A DNA stretch of 64,000 nucleotides from positions 202,295-266,294 of the forward strand of contig JAHBXR010000007.1 in NCBI GenBank assembly GCA_019636335.1, in the 5' to 3' direction. Shown in pieces: positions 8,536 through 18,575 of this stretch. This DNA is from Pirellulales bacterium (GTDB lineage: Bacteria; Planctomycetota; Planctomycetia; Pirellulales; JAEUIK01). The notes under the pieces are model-generated. The model searched no databases. It was given only the letters and a program-made list of their open reading frames with translations, and was not told the DNA's origin. Each line of letters begins with the position of its first letter. The stretch's first letter is position 1. Position numbers and translations under genes: made by a program.

Positions 8536-9816
8536 ATGAACGCGCATGCCAGCCTCCCCCTCGCCGGTCCGCGCGACGCGACGCCCGATTTCGTCGAAGA
8601 AGTCGAGCTCACTGGCCACATCATCGACAGCTTTCTGCTTCCCAAGGTACTCGATCTGATCACCGCGCAGGGCGGATCGTTCCGCCTGAAGCAGATCGAC
8701 GTCGGCCAGTTGCGCAACGATCCGAGCCACGCGCTGATCGAAGTGCAGGCCGACAATCCGCGGCATCTGGCCGATATCCTGCACGTGATCGCCGATCACG
8801 GGGCGGTTCCCACGCATGCGCACGATGTGCGGCTGGTCGAGGCCGACCTCGACGGTTGCTTCCCCGAGGGCTTCTATAGCACCACCAACCAGAAGACCTA
8901 CGTCCGTCTCGCGGGAGATTGGATCGAGGTGGCCGATCAGGAGATGGACTGCGGTATCGCCGTCGATGCCCAGCGCCGCGCCGCCTGGTGCGTGCCGATG
9001 GTCGAAGTGCGACGGGGCCTCCACTTCGTCGTGGGGCATGGTGGCATCCGCGTCGTTCCCCCCGCTCGGGCTCACGAGCGCCAACTCTTCGAATTCATGG
9101 GTAGCGCCGTCTCGACCGAGAAGCCCAAGGGGGTCGCCATCCGCGAGATCGCCCACGAGCTGCGTCGCCATCGTCGGCCGCAGGGCAAGATTCTCGTCGT
9201 CGGGGGGCCGGCCATCGTTCACACGGGCAGTGGCGGGCATCTCTGCCAATTGATTCGTCATGGCTACGTCGATGTCTTGTTCGCCGGCAATGCACTGGCC
9301 ACGCACGATATCGAGCAGGCCATGTTCGGTACGAGCCTGGGGGTGAGTCTCGATCGGGGCGAATCGGCCGATCGGGGACACGAGCATCACCTGCGGGCGA
9401 TCAATCGCATTCGCCGCGCGGGAGGCATTCGCGAGGCCGTCGAGACCGGTCAACTGACCTCCGGCATCATGCACGACTGCGTCCGGCATGGCGTAGATTA
9501 CCTGCTGGCGGGCAGCATTCGCGACGATGGCCCTCTGCCCGAGGTGATTACCGATACCCTCGTCGCGCAGCGCGAGATGCGGGCCAAGATCCGCGACGTC
9601 ACGTTCTGCCTGATGATCGCCACCACGCTCCACTCGATCGCCGTGGGCAATCTGCTGCCGGCATGGGTCAAAGTGGTCTGCGTCGATATCAATCCCTCGA
9701 CGGTCATCAAGCTGGGGGATCGCGGTTCGTTCCAGACCGTGGGGCTGGTGACCGACGTCGAGCCCTTCCTGCGCGAACTGCTGGCCGAGCTTCAACTGTC
9801 GACGGCCCCGGCCTAA
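8536..9816 (+). CDS. Ornithine cyclodeaminase of the archaeal/AgrE-C-terminal type (TIGR00300-like)
   Basis: Encodes 426 residues. The N-terminal LOR/SDH-like region begins VEEVELTGHIIDSFLLPKVL; the C-terminal Rossmann region has KILVVGGPAIVHTGSG, SGIMHDCVRHGVDYLLAGSIRDDGPLPEV and VVCVDINPSTVIKLGDRGS. These blocks are characteristic of the TIGR00300 family, which includes the Methanococcus ornithine cyclodeaminase and the C-terminal domain of cyanobacterial AgrE/ArgZ. Expected reaction: L-ornithine to L-proline plus ammonia, NAD-dependent, cytoplasmic. The next gene, 18 bases on, encodes the arginine-dihydrolase-like half normally fused N-terminally in cyanobacteria. Assignment by remembered motifs, not by search. 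Confidence 0.82.
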   Translation: MNAHASLPLAGPRDATPDFVEEVELTGHIIDSFLLPKVLDLITAQGGSFRLKQIDVGQLRNDPSHALIEVQADNPRHLADILHVIADHGAVPTHAHDVRLVEADLDGCFPEGFYSTTNQKTYVRLAGDWIEVADQEMDCGIAVDAQRRAAWCVPMVEVRRGLHFVVGHGGIRVVPPARAHERQLFEFMGSAVSTEKPKGVAIREIAHELRRHRRPQGKILVVGGPAIVHTGSGGHLCQLIRHGYVDVLFAGNALATHDIEQAMFGTSLGVSLDRGESADRGHEHHLRAINRIRRAGGIREAVETGQLTSGIMHDCVRHGVDYLLAGSIRDDGPLPEVITDTLVAQREMRAKIRDVTFCLMIATTLHSIAVGNLLPAWVKVVCVDINPSTVIKLGDRGSFQTVGLVTDVEPFLRELLAELQLSTAPA

Positions 9817-9834
9817 AGCAGAAGGGAGACAGCC

Positions 9835-10686
9835 ATGTCGATTCCACGGATTCTGATGTGCCCTCCCGATTACTTCGGGATCGAGTACGAGATCAACCCC
9901 TGGATGAGCCGCGAGCGGCCGAGCGATCACACCCTCGCCACGCGCCAGTGGTACGACCTGCGTGCCATGCTCGCATCGTGCGGCGCCACGATCGAACTGC
10001 TCGCCCCCGTGCCGGGCCTGCCCGATCTCGTCTTTACCGCCAACGCGGCCATGATCTATGAGGATCAGGCCATCCTGTCGCGCTTCCGGCACGACGAGCG
10101 GCAACGCGAAGTGCCGCACAACGAAGTGTGGTTCGCCGAGCATGGATTTCGCCTGCGCGAGGTGCCCGACGACGTCTACTTCGAAGGCGCCGGCGACGCC
10201 CTCTTCTGTAGCGATAGCCTCTTTGCCGGCTATCGCATTCGCAGCGATGCACGGGGCCATCAGCAGATCGGCACGCTGTTGGGTTGCCGCGTGATCCCGC
10301 TCGAGCTGGTCGATCCCTACTACTATCACCTCGATACCTGCTTCTGCCCCCTTGCTCCGGGGCAGGCGATCTATTTCCCCGGCGCGTTCGACGAGTACGG
10401 CCGCCGGGCGCTGGGCGAGCTGGTCGACGAGTTGATCGAAGTCGAAGAGTCCGAAGCGCGACGTTTCGCCTGCAATGCCGTCGTCGTGGGGCGGCACGTG
10501 GTGACCAATATCGATTGTCCGCGGCTGCACGCCGCGCTGCGGCTGCGCGGTTTTACGCCTCTGGCGACGCCGCTCGACGAGTTCGTCAAGTCGGGCGGAA
10601 GCGCCAAGTGCCTCACGCTGCGTCTGGACGGCGAAGAGGCGGCTGCGTGGAAGCACACCACCGCGCGATCCGCCGATTCGCGGTAG
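9835..10686 (+). CDS. Arginine dihydrolase-like protein (ArgZ/AgrE N-terminal domain)
   Basis: Encodes 283 residues of the guanidine-modifying (GME) fold. Visible motifs are CPPDYFGIEYEINPWM near the N-terminus, DLVFTANAA (the substrate-binding loop with Asn), EGAGDALF, the YHLDTCFCPL block with the catalytic His, and SGGSAKCLTL with the putative nucleophile Cys259, close to the position of Cys264 in Synechocystis ArgZ. Family members convert arginine to ornithine, CO2 and two ammonia; dimethylargininase or amidinotransferase-like activity is the main alternative. Placed directly behind the ornithine-cyclodeaminase-like gene, with a GAAGGGAG ribosome site in the 18-base spacer. Confidence 0.82.
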   Translation: MSIPRILMCPPDYFGIEYEINPWMSRERPSDHTLATRQWYDLRAMLASCGATIELLAPVPGLPDLVFTANAAMIYEDQAILSRFRHDERQREVPHNEVWFAEHGFRLREVPDDVYFEGAGDALFCSDSLFAGYRIRSDARGHQQIGTLLGCRVIPLELVDPYYYHLDTCFCPLAPGQAIYFPGAFDEYGRRALGELVDELIEVEESEARRFACNAVVVGRHVVTNIDCPRLHAALRLRGFTPLATPLDEFVKSGGSAKCLTLRLDGEEAAAWKHTTARSADSR

Positions 10687-10716
10687 TGGTCGACCAGCCT
10701 GCATCCGCCTTTTTTT

Positions 10717-10750
10717 CCCATCTGCGTGAATCTGCGTCCATCGGTGGATG
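10717..10750. repeat. Interspersed repeat of CATCTGCGTGAATCTGCGTC type
   Basis: A short element (two TCTGCGT half-repeats, then CCATCGGTGGATG) follows a T-run in the spacer between the arginine-dihydrolase-like gene and the acyltransferase-like gene. I recognise this text from intergenic repeats common in planctomycete and related genomes; only one copy is in this window. The CCATCGGTGGATG part is a small hairpin. The preceding TTTTTTT could help terminate the upstream operon, though no strong stem precedes it. Confidence 0.5.
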
Positions 10751-10810
10751 TATTTCGGCAGTTCTTGGTGCTTGCAGCGTTGACGTCGGCCGGCTTGTAT
10801 ACTGCCGGCC

Positions 10811-12100
10811 ATGATGTCCAAAGATTCTTACGAAGTACGGCCGCCCGACGAACGTCCCGTCCCGAGGCGTGACCCTTCGCCGAAGCCGCCTCTCGAACGC
10901 GAAGTGAAAGTCGCGCGCGCGAAACAGTCCCTCCTGCCCGAGCGGCTGGCGAGCCTCGATGTCTATCGCGGCTTCGTCATGTTCCTGATGCTGGGCGAGG
11001 TCTTGAGCTTTGGCGCGGTGGCCGCGGCCCTCCCCGAGAACCCCATGTGGAGCTTTCTCGAATACCACCAGTCGCACGTCGAATGGGTCGGCTGCTCGCT
11101 GCACGACTTGATTCAGCCCTCCTTCTCGTTCATCGTCGGCGTGGCGCTCCCCTTCTCGATCGCCGCACGCACGGCCAAGGGGCAAACCCCGGGGCAGATG
11201 ACGTGGCACGCCTTCCGCCGGGCCTTGATTCTCGTTTTGCTCGGCGTGTTTCTCCGCTCGACCTATGCCGACCAGACACGCTGGACCTTCGAGGACACGC
11301 TCACGCAGATTGGCCTGGGCTATGGCTTTCTCTTCGTGCTGGGATTTCGCGCCGTGTGGATGCAGGTGCTGGCGTTCGGCCTGATCTTGGTTGGCTATTG
11401 GGGGGCGTTCGCCCTCTATCCGCTGCCGGGGCCCGACTTCGACTGGAGCCAGACCGGCGTCTCGCCTGACTGGGCCGAAAACGCCACTGGCTTTGCCGCG
11501 CACTGGAACAAGAACACCAATCTCGCCTGGGCGTTCGATCGCTGGTTCTTGAACCTCTTTCCGCGCGCGAAGCCATTCGAGTTCAATGGTGGCGGCTACT
11601 CGACGCTGAGCTTCATTCCCACGCTGGCGACGATGATCCTCGGGCTAATTGCCGGCGAGGTGCTGCGCTTCGACTGGCTACGCTGGCAGAAGGTGCTCGG
11701 CTTCGTGCTCGTCGGTGCTGTCTGCCTGGCGGCCGGCTGGGCCTCGAACGAGTACGGCCTCTGCCCCTCGGTGAAGCGCATCTGGACGCCGAGTTGGGTG
11801 CTTGAAAGTGGCGGCTGGTGCCTGCTGCTTCTAGCCGGCTTCTACACGGTCGTCGACTGGATCGGTTTCAAAGCCTGGGCCTTCCCGCTCACCGTGATCG
11901 GCATGAACTCGATCGTGGCCTACTGCCTGGCCAAGTTCGAAGGTTTTGTGAGCAGCAGCCTGCACACTCACTTCGGCCACACCCCATTCGAGATCCTGGG
12001 CACGCCCTACGTGCCACTCCTGCACGGAGCGGCCGTACTGCTCTGCTTCTGGCTGATTCTCTACTGGATGTACCGGCAGAGGATCTTTGTGAGGATTTGA
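10811..12100 (+). CDS. Multipass membrane acyltransferase-like protein (DUF5009 / heparan-glucosaminide N-acetyltransferase family)
   Basis: Encodes 429 residues (two adjacent Met at the start; either may be used). A charged cytoplasmic N-terminus of about 45 residues precedes the family hallmark RLASLDVYRGFVMFLML. About ten hydrophobic segments follow, with SFIVGVALPFSI and NSIVAYCLAKF among them. The family includes eukaryotic HGSNAT and bacterial NagX-like proteins thought to move acyl groups across the inner membrane to glucosamine-type sugars. The bacterial substrate is unknown. Ends 4 bases from the stop of the convergent sugar isomerase gene. Confidence 0.85.
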   Translation: MMSKDSYEVRPPDERPVPRRDPSPKPPLEREVKVARAKQSLLPERLASLDVYRGFVMFLMLGEVLSFGAVAAALPENPMWSFLEYHQSHVEWVGCSLHDLIQPSFSFIVGVALPFSIAARTAKGQTPGQMTWHAFRRALILVLLGVFLRSTYADQTRWTFEDTLTQIGLGYGFLFVLGFRAVWMQVLAFGLILVGYWGAFALYPLPGPDFDWSQTGVSPDWAENATGFAAHWNKNTNLAWAFDRWFLNLFPRAKPFEFNGGGYSTLSFIPTLATMILGLIAGEVLRFDWLRWQKVLGFVLVGAVCLAAGWASNEYGLCPSVKRIWTPSWVLESGGWCLLLLAGFYTVVDWIGFKAWAFPLTVIGMNSIVAYCLAKFEGFVSSSLHTHFGHTPFEILGTPYVPLLHGAAVLLCFWLILYWMYRQRIFVRI

Positions 12101-12104
12101 CCGA

Positions 12105-13121
<1,017 letters not shown>

Positions 13122-13342
13122 GTGTCGAAATCCTTGCGTGGCGGCGAAGTTGAGTTGCTTCCTTGGCATCGAGCCGAGGCAGCGAAGGGTGCTTATTCTC
13201 GGCCTGTGACTGGCGGCGTGCAAGGGGCCGTGCGACCTGTTCACGCGATGGCCGCGCGTGAGTTCAGCCGCAGCATGGGGCATCGCGCAAGGATTCCCGC
13301 GCGCGGTGGCAATCGCCGCACTGCCTCGCTACCATTGACCCG

Positions 13343-14653
13343 ATGCCAGACTCAAACACTGCTACGCCAGCCCCGCGACGATCGACGGCCGTGCATCAAT
13401 TGCGCGCCGGCATGGTCGGCCTGGGGATGATCTTCGACGAGACCTACCGACCCTTTTTCGAGCAGACGCACCGCGCCGGTCTCTACGATCCCGCGTTCGG
13501 CCTGGTCGAGGTGCCGCTGGTGGCCGTGGCCAGCAAGACCGGGCACCGCGCGGAGGACTATCGCCGCTCGGCGGGGGACCGCATCGCGCCCTTTACAAGC
13601 GTCACCGAGCCCGCTTCGATCGGCAAGCTGCTCTCGAGCGAGGTCGATTTCGTCTGCGTGGCGACGCCCGACGACCGCCATTTTGCCGCCTCGAAGGCCG
13701 TGCTCGAGGCGGGCAAGCACCTGCTGGTCGAAAAGCCCTCGGTCCTGACGCTGGCCGAGCTGGACGAGTTGCAATCGATCGCCGAGCGAAACAACGTGCT
13801 GGCCAAGGTGGTCTATCACAAGCTGCTCGACCCCGACCACAAGAAGCTCCGCACGCTGGTGGCCGATGGACTTCTCCAGCACGTGAACAACGGTTACTGC
13901 ACGTTGCTCGAGCCGAAATCGATCTCCGGCAGCCAGTTTGCCGAATGGATCGTGGGTCGCAATCCCGGCACCTACGTGGCGGTACACTACATCAAGCTGA
14001 TCGATTTTACGTTTGGTGGACGCTTGAAGTCGGTCTCGTGTACCGGTCAGCGCGGCCTGGTCGGTCCGGCCGATGGCCCGACGTGGGATTCAACGCAGTT
14101 GCGCATGATCTACGCCTACGACGATGGGCGCGAGGCGGCCTTCGACATCCACACCAGTTGGGTCACGCCCGACAATTTTCCCGGCTATGTCGAGCAGGAA
14201 GTGCAGTTCCGTTTCGACAACGGGGTGTGGAACGGTCACAGCCGCAAGCGGGGCATCGAGTGTACGATCGAAGGGCGCACGCCGCACGAGATCAAGACGA
14301 CGATCAACAACCACTACAACGGCCGTTTCCTCGAGCCGTGGGGCGAACGCTCGCAGCGCGGCTACGGCATCGAGGTGCTCGAACGCTTCGTCCGCGAGGT
14401 GGCGCACGTCGAATTCGGCGGCCCGGCGAGCGAGCGGCCCACTCGCTTAGCAGCGGCCCGCGAGCTGTCCTACAACGATCTGGCGTCCGACCGGCAGACA
14501 GTGGCCACGGTCGAGGCGATGGAAGCCATCCTCGCCAGTCACGTCGCGGGCAGGCCAAACGCCATCGTCGAAGTGAACCACAAGGCGGGTGGCCTCGTCC
14601 TCTTCGAGCCAGGTTCCGCCGAAGGAAAAGTTCTCTACTCCGGCCGCGTTTGA
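13343..14653 (+). CDS. Cytoplasmic Gfo/Idh/MocA-family oxidoreductase
   Basis: Encodes 436 residues without a signal peptide. The Rossmann motif GMVGLGMIFDE is near residue 23; the HLLVEKPSVLT block is the conserved Lys-Pro motif of the family. The C-terminal domain contains YVAVHYIKLIDFTFG in the place of the usual substrate-binding His. NAD(P)-dependent oxidation of a sugar-like alcohol is expected; substrate unknown. Divergent from the TIM-barrel isomerase (221 bases between starts) and followed, after a repeat-rich spacer, by a class III aminotransferase. Confidence 0.88.
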   Translation: MPDSNTATPAPRRSTAVHQLRAGMVGLGMIFDETYRPFFEQTHRAGLYDPAFGLVEVPLVAVASKTGHRAEDYRRSAGDRIAPFTSVTEPASIGKLLSSEVDFVCVATPDDRHFAASKAVLEAGKHLLVEKPSVLTLAELDELQSIAERNNVLAKVVYHKLLDPDHKKLRTLVADGLLQHVNNGYCTLLEPKSISGSQFAEWIVGRNPGTYVAVHYIKLIDFTFGGRLKSVSCTGQRGLVGPADGPTWDSTQLRMIYAYDDGREAAFDIHTSWVTPDNFPGYVEQEVQFRFDNGVWNGHSRKRGIECTIEGRTPHEIKTTINNHYNGRFLEPWGERSQRGYGIEVLERFVREVAHVEFGGPASERPTRLAAARELSYNDLASDRQTVATVEAMEAILASHVAGRPNAIVEVNHKAGGLVLFEPGSAEGKVLYSGRV

Positions 14654-14972
14654 CCGCGAAGGCGCGAAGGAAGAAGGGTTGGCTAATGCATTGTCAAAGC
14701 CAGAAGCTCGGGAACCTACATTCCAACCCGAAGCGTCAGCGAGGGAGCGCTATGCTCGACGTTTTTTGCAGGAATTCCCTCGCTAACGCTTCGGGTTGGG
14801 ATTCAATTGCACCCGAAAATCAAGGTTTGACACAGCACTAGTCTGCACCAAGAAGCGGATCTTCCGGTCTTCCTTGTTGCTCGATTGAATTGAAGTCTAG
14901 ATTCCCGCCATCGTAAACTCAGAAAACTCTATCCTTTGTCCCTTCGCGCTCTTTGCGCCTTCGCGGTAATAA
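14654..14972. repeat. Repeat-rich spacer: GCGAAGGCGC-type repeats and a CCCGAAGCGT inverted pair
   Basis: This gene-free spacer holds three parts. At 14654-14673 is CCGCGAAGGCGCGAAGGAAG. At 14721-14801 two 26-base arms (TTCCAACCCGAAGCGTCAGC plus GAGGGA, and its near-complement ending GCTTCGGGTTGGGA) enclose a 29-base loop with a T6 run, able to form a long hairpin. At 14939-14972 is a second copy of the first family, in opposite orientation (CTTTGCGCCTTCGCGGTAAT). No gene is seen between 14654 and 15020. Confidence 0.85.
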
Positions 14973-15020
14973 CACTCCTTCCGAAATCTCTCAGCGATAA
15001 GCAGAAACCGAGCAGCAAGC

Positions 15021-16421
15021 ATGAGCAACGTCGCGGCGAATTCGGCGGTCAAGGTGATCGAGCATCCGGGCGAAGATCGGTCGAACGAGATTCGTCGTCG
15101 GCTCGCGGCGGCCGAGCCCGCGAGCTTGCGAACCTTCACGCCCAGCCTGGCGGTCCTCGCCCGCAGCGCCGGCTGTTATCACTGGACGCCCGAGGGACGC
15201 AAGCTGGCCGATTTCACCTCGGGCGTGCTGGTGACGAACCTGGGGCACAATCCGACTCGCTGGTGGCGGCGCGTGCTCGATTATCTCGGTTCGACAAGCG
15301 CCCCGACCGATGGCGAGTTCTTCCAGGCCGTCACGCTCAGTGCCTACAACGCCTTGACCGAGCTCGAGGTGCAGGCCTCCGAGCGATTGCTCGCGAATTT
15401 GAAGAGCCAGCCGGGCGGCGCTCGCTGCGAACAGGTTATGTGGGCCGCCAGCGGGAGCGAGGCGATTCAAAAAGCCCTCTGGGCCGCGCTCGATCGCCGG
15501 CCGGGGCAGGATCGCATGCTCGCCACCCGGGCAGGCTTTCACGGCAAGAAGGGGCTGGCCGGCGCGGTGACCGGAACCGAGAACGATCCCGATCGCGATC
15601 CCCGCGTGCGGTTCATCAGCTTTCCCACGACCGATTGCGGCAGCGTCGCGCGGCGCAAGAAGCCGCTCGATCTGGCGCCGTACGAGGCAGAGTTGAACGC
15701 GGCGCACGCGGAACTGGGGGATCGGATCTGCGCTTTGATTACCGAGCCCTATCTCGGCGGCGGCGGCTCCTATCACCCGCAGAAGGAATACATCCAACTC
15801 CTCGCACGCTTTTGCCGGCAGCACGACATCATCTTCATCCTCGACGAAGTGCAGGCCAACTTCGGCCGCACCGGCTCGATGTTCGCCTTCACGGAATATG
15901 GCGTCGAGCCCGATGTTGTCGTGTTGGGCAAGGGGCTGGGCAATGGCGTGCCGGTGAGCGCCGCCGTCGGCCGCGCCGACCTCTTCGCCAACATGCACTA
16001 CGGTGAAGCCTCGGACACGTGGAGCGCCAATCCGCTCGCCTCGGCGGCGGTGTTGGCCACGCTCGACGAGTTCGAATCGACCGGCGTGCTCGCGCACCTG
16101 CGCGAGTTGTCGCGCGTGATCGAAACGGGACTCTGCCGTCTCGAAGAACTCGACGCCGTCGAGGCCGTGCGCGGCGAAGGGGTCGTCTGGGGCGTCGAGT
16201 GCGCCGGCGTGGGGAGCCGATCCGCCAACGAAGTGGCGCTGGCTTGCGTCGAGGCCTGCTACCGGGGCGACGCCACCGGGCGGGCGATCCACCTGCTCGG
16301 CCCCCTGGCAGGCAAGGTGCTACGCGTGAGCCCGCCCTTGGTGATGGATCTCGACGAGGCGCGACTCTATCTCGATGTGATGTACGACATCATCTCGGAC
16401 GTCGGCCGCAGGCTCGCCTAG
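15021..16421 (+). CDS. Class III aminotransferase (PLP-dependent)
   Basis: Encodes 466 residues, typical size for the 4-aminobutyrate/ornithine aminotransferase group. The cofactor site is clear: FILDEVQANFGRTGSMFAF contains the Asp that binds the pyridine ring, and VVVLGKGLGNG contains Lys304, the Schiff-base lysine. WAASGSEAIQKALW is the phosphate-binding stretch. It transfers an omega- or alpha-amino group between an amine or amino acid and a keto acid. The donor cannot be assigned. Possibly in the same pathway as the preceding oxidoreductase (amino-sugar metabolism), but the 367-base repeat spacer argues for independent expression. Confidence 0.9.
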   Translation: MSNVAANSAVKVIEHPGEDRSNEIRRRLAAAEPASLRTFTPSLAVLARSAGCYHWTPEGRKLADFTSGVLVTNLGHNPTRWWRRVLDYLGSTSAPTDGEFFQAVTLSAYNALTELEVQASERLLANLKSQPGGARCEQVMWAASGSEAIQKALWAALDRRPGQDRMLATRAGFHGKKGLAGAVTGTENDPDRDPRVRFISFPTTDCGSVARRKKPLDLAPYEAELNAAHAELGDRICALITEPYLGGGGSYHPQKEYIQLLARFCRQHDIIFILDEVQANFGRTGSMFAFTEYGVEPDVVVLGKGLGNGVPVSAAVGRADLFANMHYGEASDTWSANPLASAAVLATLDEFESTGVLAHLRELSRVIETGLCRLEELDAVEAVRGEGVVWGVECAGVGSRSANEVALACVEACYRGDATGRAIHLLGPLAGKVLRVSPPLVMDLDEARLYLDVMYDIISDVGRRLA

Positions 16422-16450
16422 CTACCTTCGGCCGACATCCAATCCAGGGC

Positions 16451-16481
16451 AAGTGACACAGGCCGGCGGCCTGTGCCACTT
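16451..16481. repeat. Palindromic GGCACAGGCC-family repeat between convergent genes
   Basis: A near-perfect palindrome with arms AAGTG(A)CACAGGCCG and CGGCCTGTGCCACTT sits between the convergent aminotransferase and queF genes, where it could act as a bidirectional terminator-like stem. Two further members lie at 24292-24319 and 25841-25866. Confidence 0.85.
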
Positions 16482-16518
16482 GTCTTCCTGGTAGAGTCGG
16501 CCGGACCCGTGTGCGGAC

Positions 16519-16875
16519 TTACCTCGCCGCCTCGTGCGTCGCGGTAATGGTGGTCGAAATGCCACCGCGCGGGGTAAAGGCCGCCACCAGCTTCATCCGC
16601 CGCGGGCTGATGGCCGCCACCAGATCATCGAGGATGCGATTCGTGGCGTGCTCGTAGAAGATGCCCTCGTTGCGGAATTGCTGCAGGTACATCTTCAAGC
16701 TCTTCAGCTCGACGCACTTCGCCGCCGGTGAATACGTGATCGTCAGCGTGCCGAAGTCAGGCTGCCCCGTCTTGGGGCAAACCGAAGTGAACTCGGGGCA
16801 GACGATCTCGATCGTGTAGTCACGCTGCGGGTATTGATTCTCGAACGTTTCGAGTAGGGCTCGGAATTCGGCCAT
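16519..16875 (-). CDS. queF: 7-cyano-7-deazaguanine (preQ0) reductase, short type
   Basis: Encodes 118 residues, the size of the unimodular bacterial QueF. Catalytic Cys33 lies in [15 protein letters not shown], with Asp40 as the expected proton donor. The QueF signature [21 protein letters not shown] is complete. The enzyme reduces the nitrile preQ0 to the amine preQ1 with NADPH, in queuosine biosynthesis in the cytoplasm. It is divergent from queC with 82 bases between the starts; I see no preQ1 riboswitch in that gap. No queD (6-carboxytetrahydropterin synthase) is in the window. Confidence 0.96.
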   Translation of the reverse strand: MAEFRALLETFENQYPQRDYTIEIVCPEFTSVCPKTGQPDFGTLTITYSPAAKCVELKSLKMYLQQFRNEGIFYEHATNRILDDLVAAISPRRMKLVAAFTPRGGISTTITATHEAAR

Positions 16876-16957
16876 CGCAAGGGCTCCTTTCGGCGAAAAA
16901 CCGATTCTGGCATGATGGCCTGTAGTTCACCAGCCCCAACGCGATCGGGTCCGAATC

Positions 16958-17647
16958 ATGGCACGTCCCGCGGTCGTTTTACTCTCCGGCGGACTCGATT
17001 CCGCCACCACCGCGGCCATGGCGCGGGCCGAGGGATTTGAACTGACAGCCCTCACGGTCGAATACGGTCAACGCCACCATTGCGAAGTGGCCGCCGCCGA
17101 GCGTGTGGCCCAGACGCTCGGCGTGCGCCGCCACGTGGTCGAGCGAGTGGACCTCTCCGGCATGGGGGGCAGTGCCCTCTTATCGACAGCGGACGTCCCC
17201 AAAGGACGCAGCGCCGACGACATGGAGCATGGTATCCCGGTAACTTATGTTCCGGCGCGCAATACGGTGCTGCTGGCACTCGCCCTGGGCCTGGCCGAGG
17301 TAACCGGCGCGGCCGATCTTTTCGTGGGAGTCAACGCGGTCGATTACAGTGGATATCCCGACTGCCGTCCCGAGTTCATCGCGGCCTTCGAACGGCTCGC
17401 GAACCTGGCAACCAAGGCCGGCGTCGAAGGAACGTTGGAGTTCAAGGTTCATGCCCCCCTCATCCGCCTGACCAAGGCCGAGATCATTCGGCGCGGCACG
17501 GCGCTGGGGCTCGACTACGGACTCACGCACAGTTGCTACGATCCCACGCCCGCGGGCTTGAGCTGCGGGCAGTGCGATTCGTGCCTGATTCGCCGACGAG
17601 GTTTCGCCGACGCGGGACTCGTCGATCCCCTGCCCTACGCGAATTGA
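16958..17647 (+). CDS. queC: 7-cyano-7-deazaguanine synthase
   Basis: Encodes 229 residues. The ATP-pyrophosphatase P-loop SGGLDS is at residues 10-15. The zinc site is the four-Cys cluster in [34 protein letters not shown] and [17 protein letters not shown] are family signature blocks. The enzyme makes preQ0 from 7-carboxy-7-deazaguanine, ammonia and ATP. The stop codon abuts queE (a possible TTG start of queE overlaps it), so the two are cotranscribed. Confidence 0.97.
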   Translation: MARPAVVLLSGGLDSATTAAMARAEGFELTALTVEYGQRHHCEVAAAERVAQTLGVRRHVVERVDLSGMGGSALLSTADVPKGRSADDMEHGIPVTYVPARNTVLLALALGLAEVTGAADLFVGVNAVDYSGYPDCRPEFIAAFERLANLATKAGVEGTLEFKVHAPLIRLTKAEIIRRGTALGLDYGLTHSCYDPTPAGLSCGQCDSCLIRRRGFADAGLVDPLPYAN

Positions 17648-17655
17648 AGCGCCCC

Positions 17656-18342
17656 GTGAAGATTGCCGAGATCTATGCCTCCGTGCAGGGCGAAGGGTTC
17701 CTGACCGGAACGCCGAGCATCTTCGTGCGCACGAGCGGCTGCAATCTGCGCTGCACGTTTTGCGACACGCCCTACACCTCGTGGACGCCCGAGGGGGAAG
17801 AGCTTTCGCTGGACGACATCCTGGCCCGTGTCGAACCGCTGACCGAGCAGCACGCGGTCATCACGGGGGGGGAGCCGATGCTTTACGCCGAGTTGGTTTC
17901 TCTGGCAGCCGAATTGCGCCGGCGCGGCAAGCACATCACAATCGAGACGGCGGGCACGCTCGACTTGCCGATCGAGTGCGACCTGATGTCGATCAGTCCA
18001 AAACTCTCGAACTCGACCCCCACCGCCGAGCGCGACGCACGCTGGCACGTTCGCCACGAGCACTCGCGGCACGTGCCCGAGGTGATTCGCCGCCTGACGC
18101 GCGACTATGCCTACCAGTTGAAATTCGTGATCGATCGGCCGGAAGATTGCGACGAGGTGGAGCGGTATCTCGAGGAGTTTCCCGCGGTCGATCGTCGCCG
18201 CGTGCTGCTCATGCCGCAGGGAGTCGACCTGCCCCAACTGCACGCACGCCAGCTATGGCTAGAGCCCTATGCCGAACGGCACGGCTACACCTACTGCCCC
18301 CGGCGCCACATCGAGTGGTACGGCTTCGTGCGGGGGAAGTAG
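17656..18342 (+). CDS. queE: 7-carboxy-7-deazaguanine synthase (radical SAM)
   Basis: About 228 residues from GTG 17656 (VKIAEIYASVQGEG). An in-frame TTG at 17644 overlapping the queC stop is an alternative start. The radical SAM cluster is C29-x3-C33-x2-C36 in SGCNLRCTFCDT; ITGGEPML is the SAM-binding GGE motif. The enzyme converts 6-carboxy-5,6,7,8-tetrahydropterin to 7-carboxy-7-deazaguanine, the step before QueC. The QGEGFLTGTPSIFVR N-terminus is diagnostic of QueE. Its substrate must come from a queD elsewhere in the genome. Confidence 0.95.
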   Translation: MKIAEIYASVQGEGFLTGTPSIFVRTSGCNLRCTFCDTPYTSWTPEGEELSLDDILARVEPLTEQHAVITGGEPMLYAELVSLAAELRRRGKHITIETAGTLDLPIECDLMSISPKLSNSTPTAERDARWHVRHEHSRHVPEVIRRLTRDYAYQLKFVIDRPEDCDEVERYLEEFPAVDRRRVLLMPQGVDLPQLHARQLWLEPYAERHGYTYCPRRHIEWYGFVRGK

Positions 18343-18371
18343 AAAGGCACATGTCTCTATGAGGGCCCATC

Positions 18372-18445
18372 GCAACCCGAAACGTGAGCGAGGCAAACGC
18401 TGTAAGTTGGAATAGCGGGGCGTACATCTGCCCACTGACCACTGA
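18372..18445. repeat. Copies of the CCCGAAGCGT-family repeat and two CCACTGA heptamers
   Basis: After queE, 18372-18400 reads CAACCCGAAACGTGAGCGAG and on, a member of the same family as 14721-14801 and 37861-37890. At 18432-18445 two CCACTGA units match the large array at 5268-5456. No gene lies between 18343 and 18575. Confidence 0.75.
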
Positions 18446-18575
18446 CCCAAAGCGAACCCCTTGGACCGATTCTGTGTCGCATGGCATCATGGGGAATCTT
18501 CGTGTGCGTCTTGCGTGGGAACATGCCGCGCCCGCACGGATCGCAAGCGGGTAAGTCGCGGACCAGGACGGTGGT

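Noticed and set aside
16876..16957. preQ1 riboswitch between queF and queC
   Set aside because: No preQ1-I or -II consensus pseudoknot found in the 82 bases.
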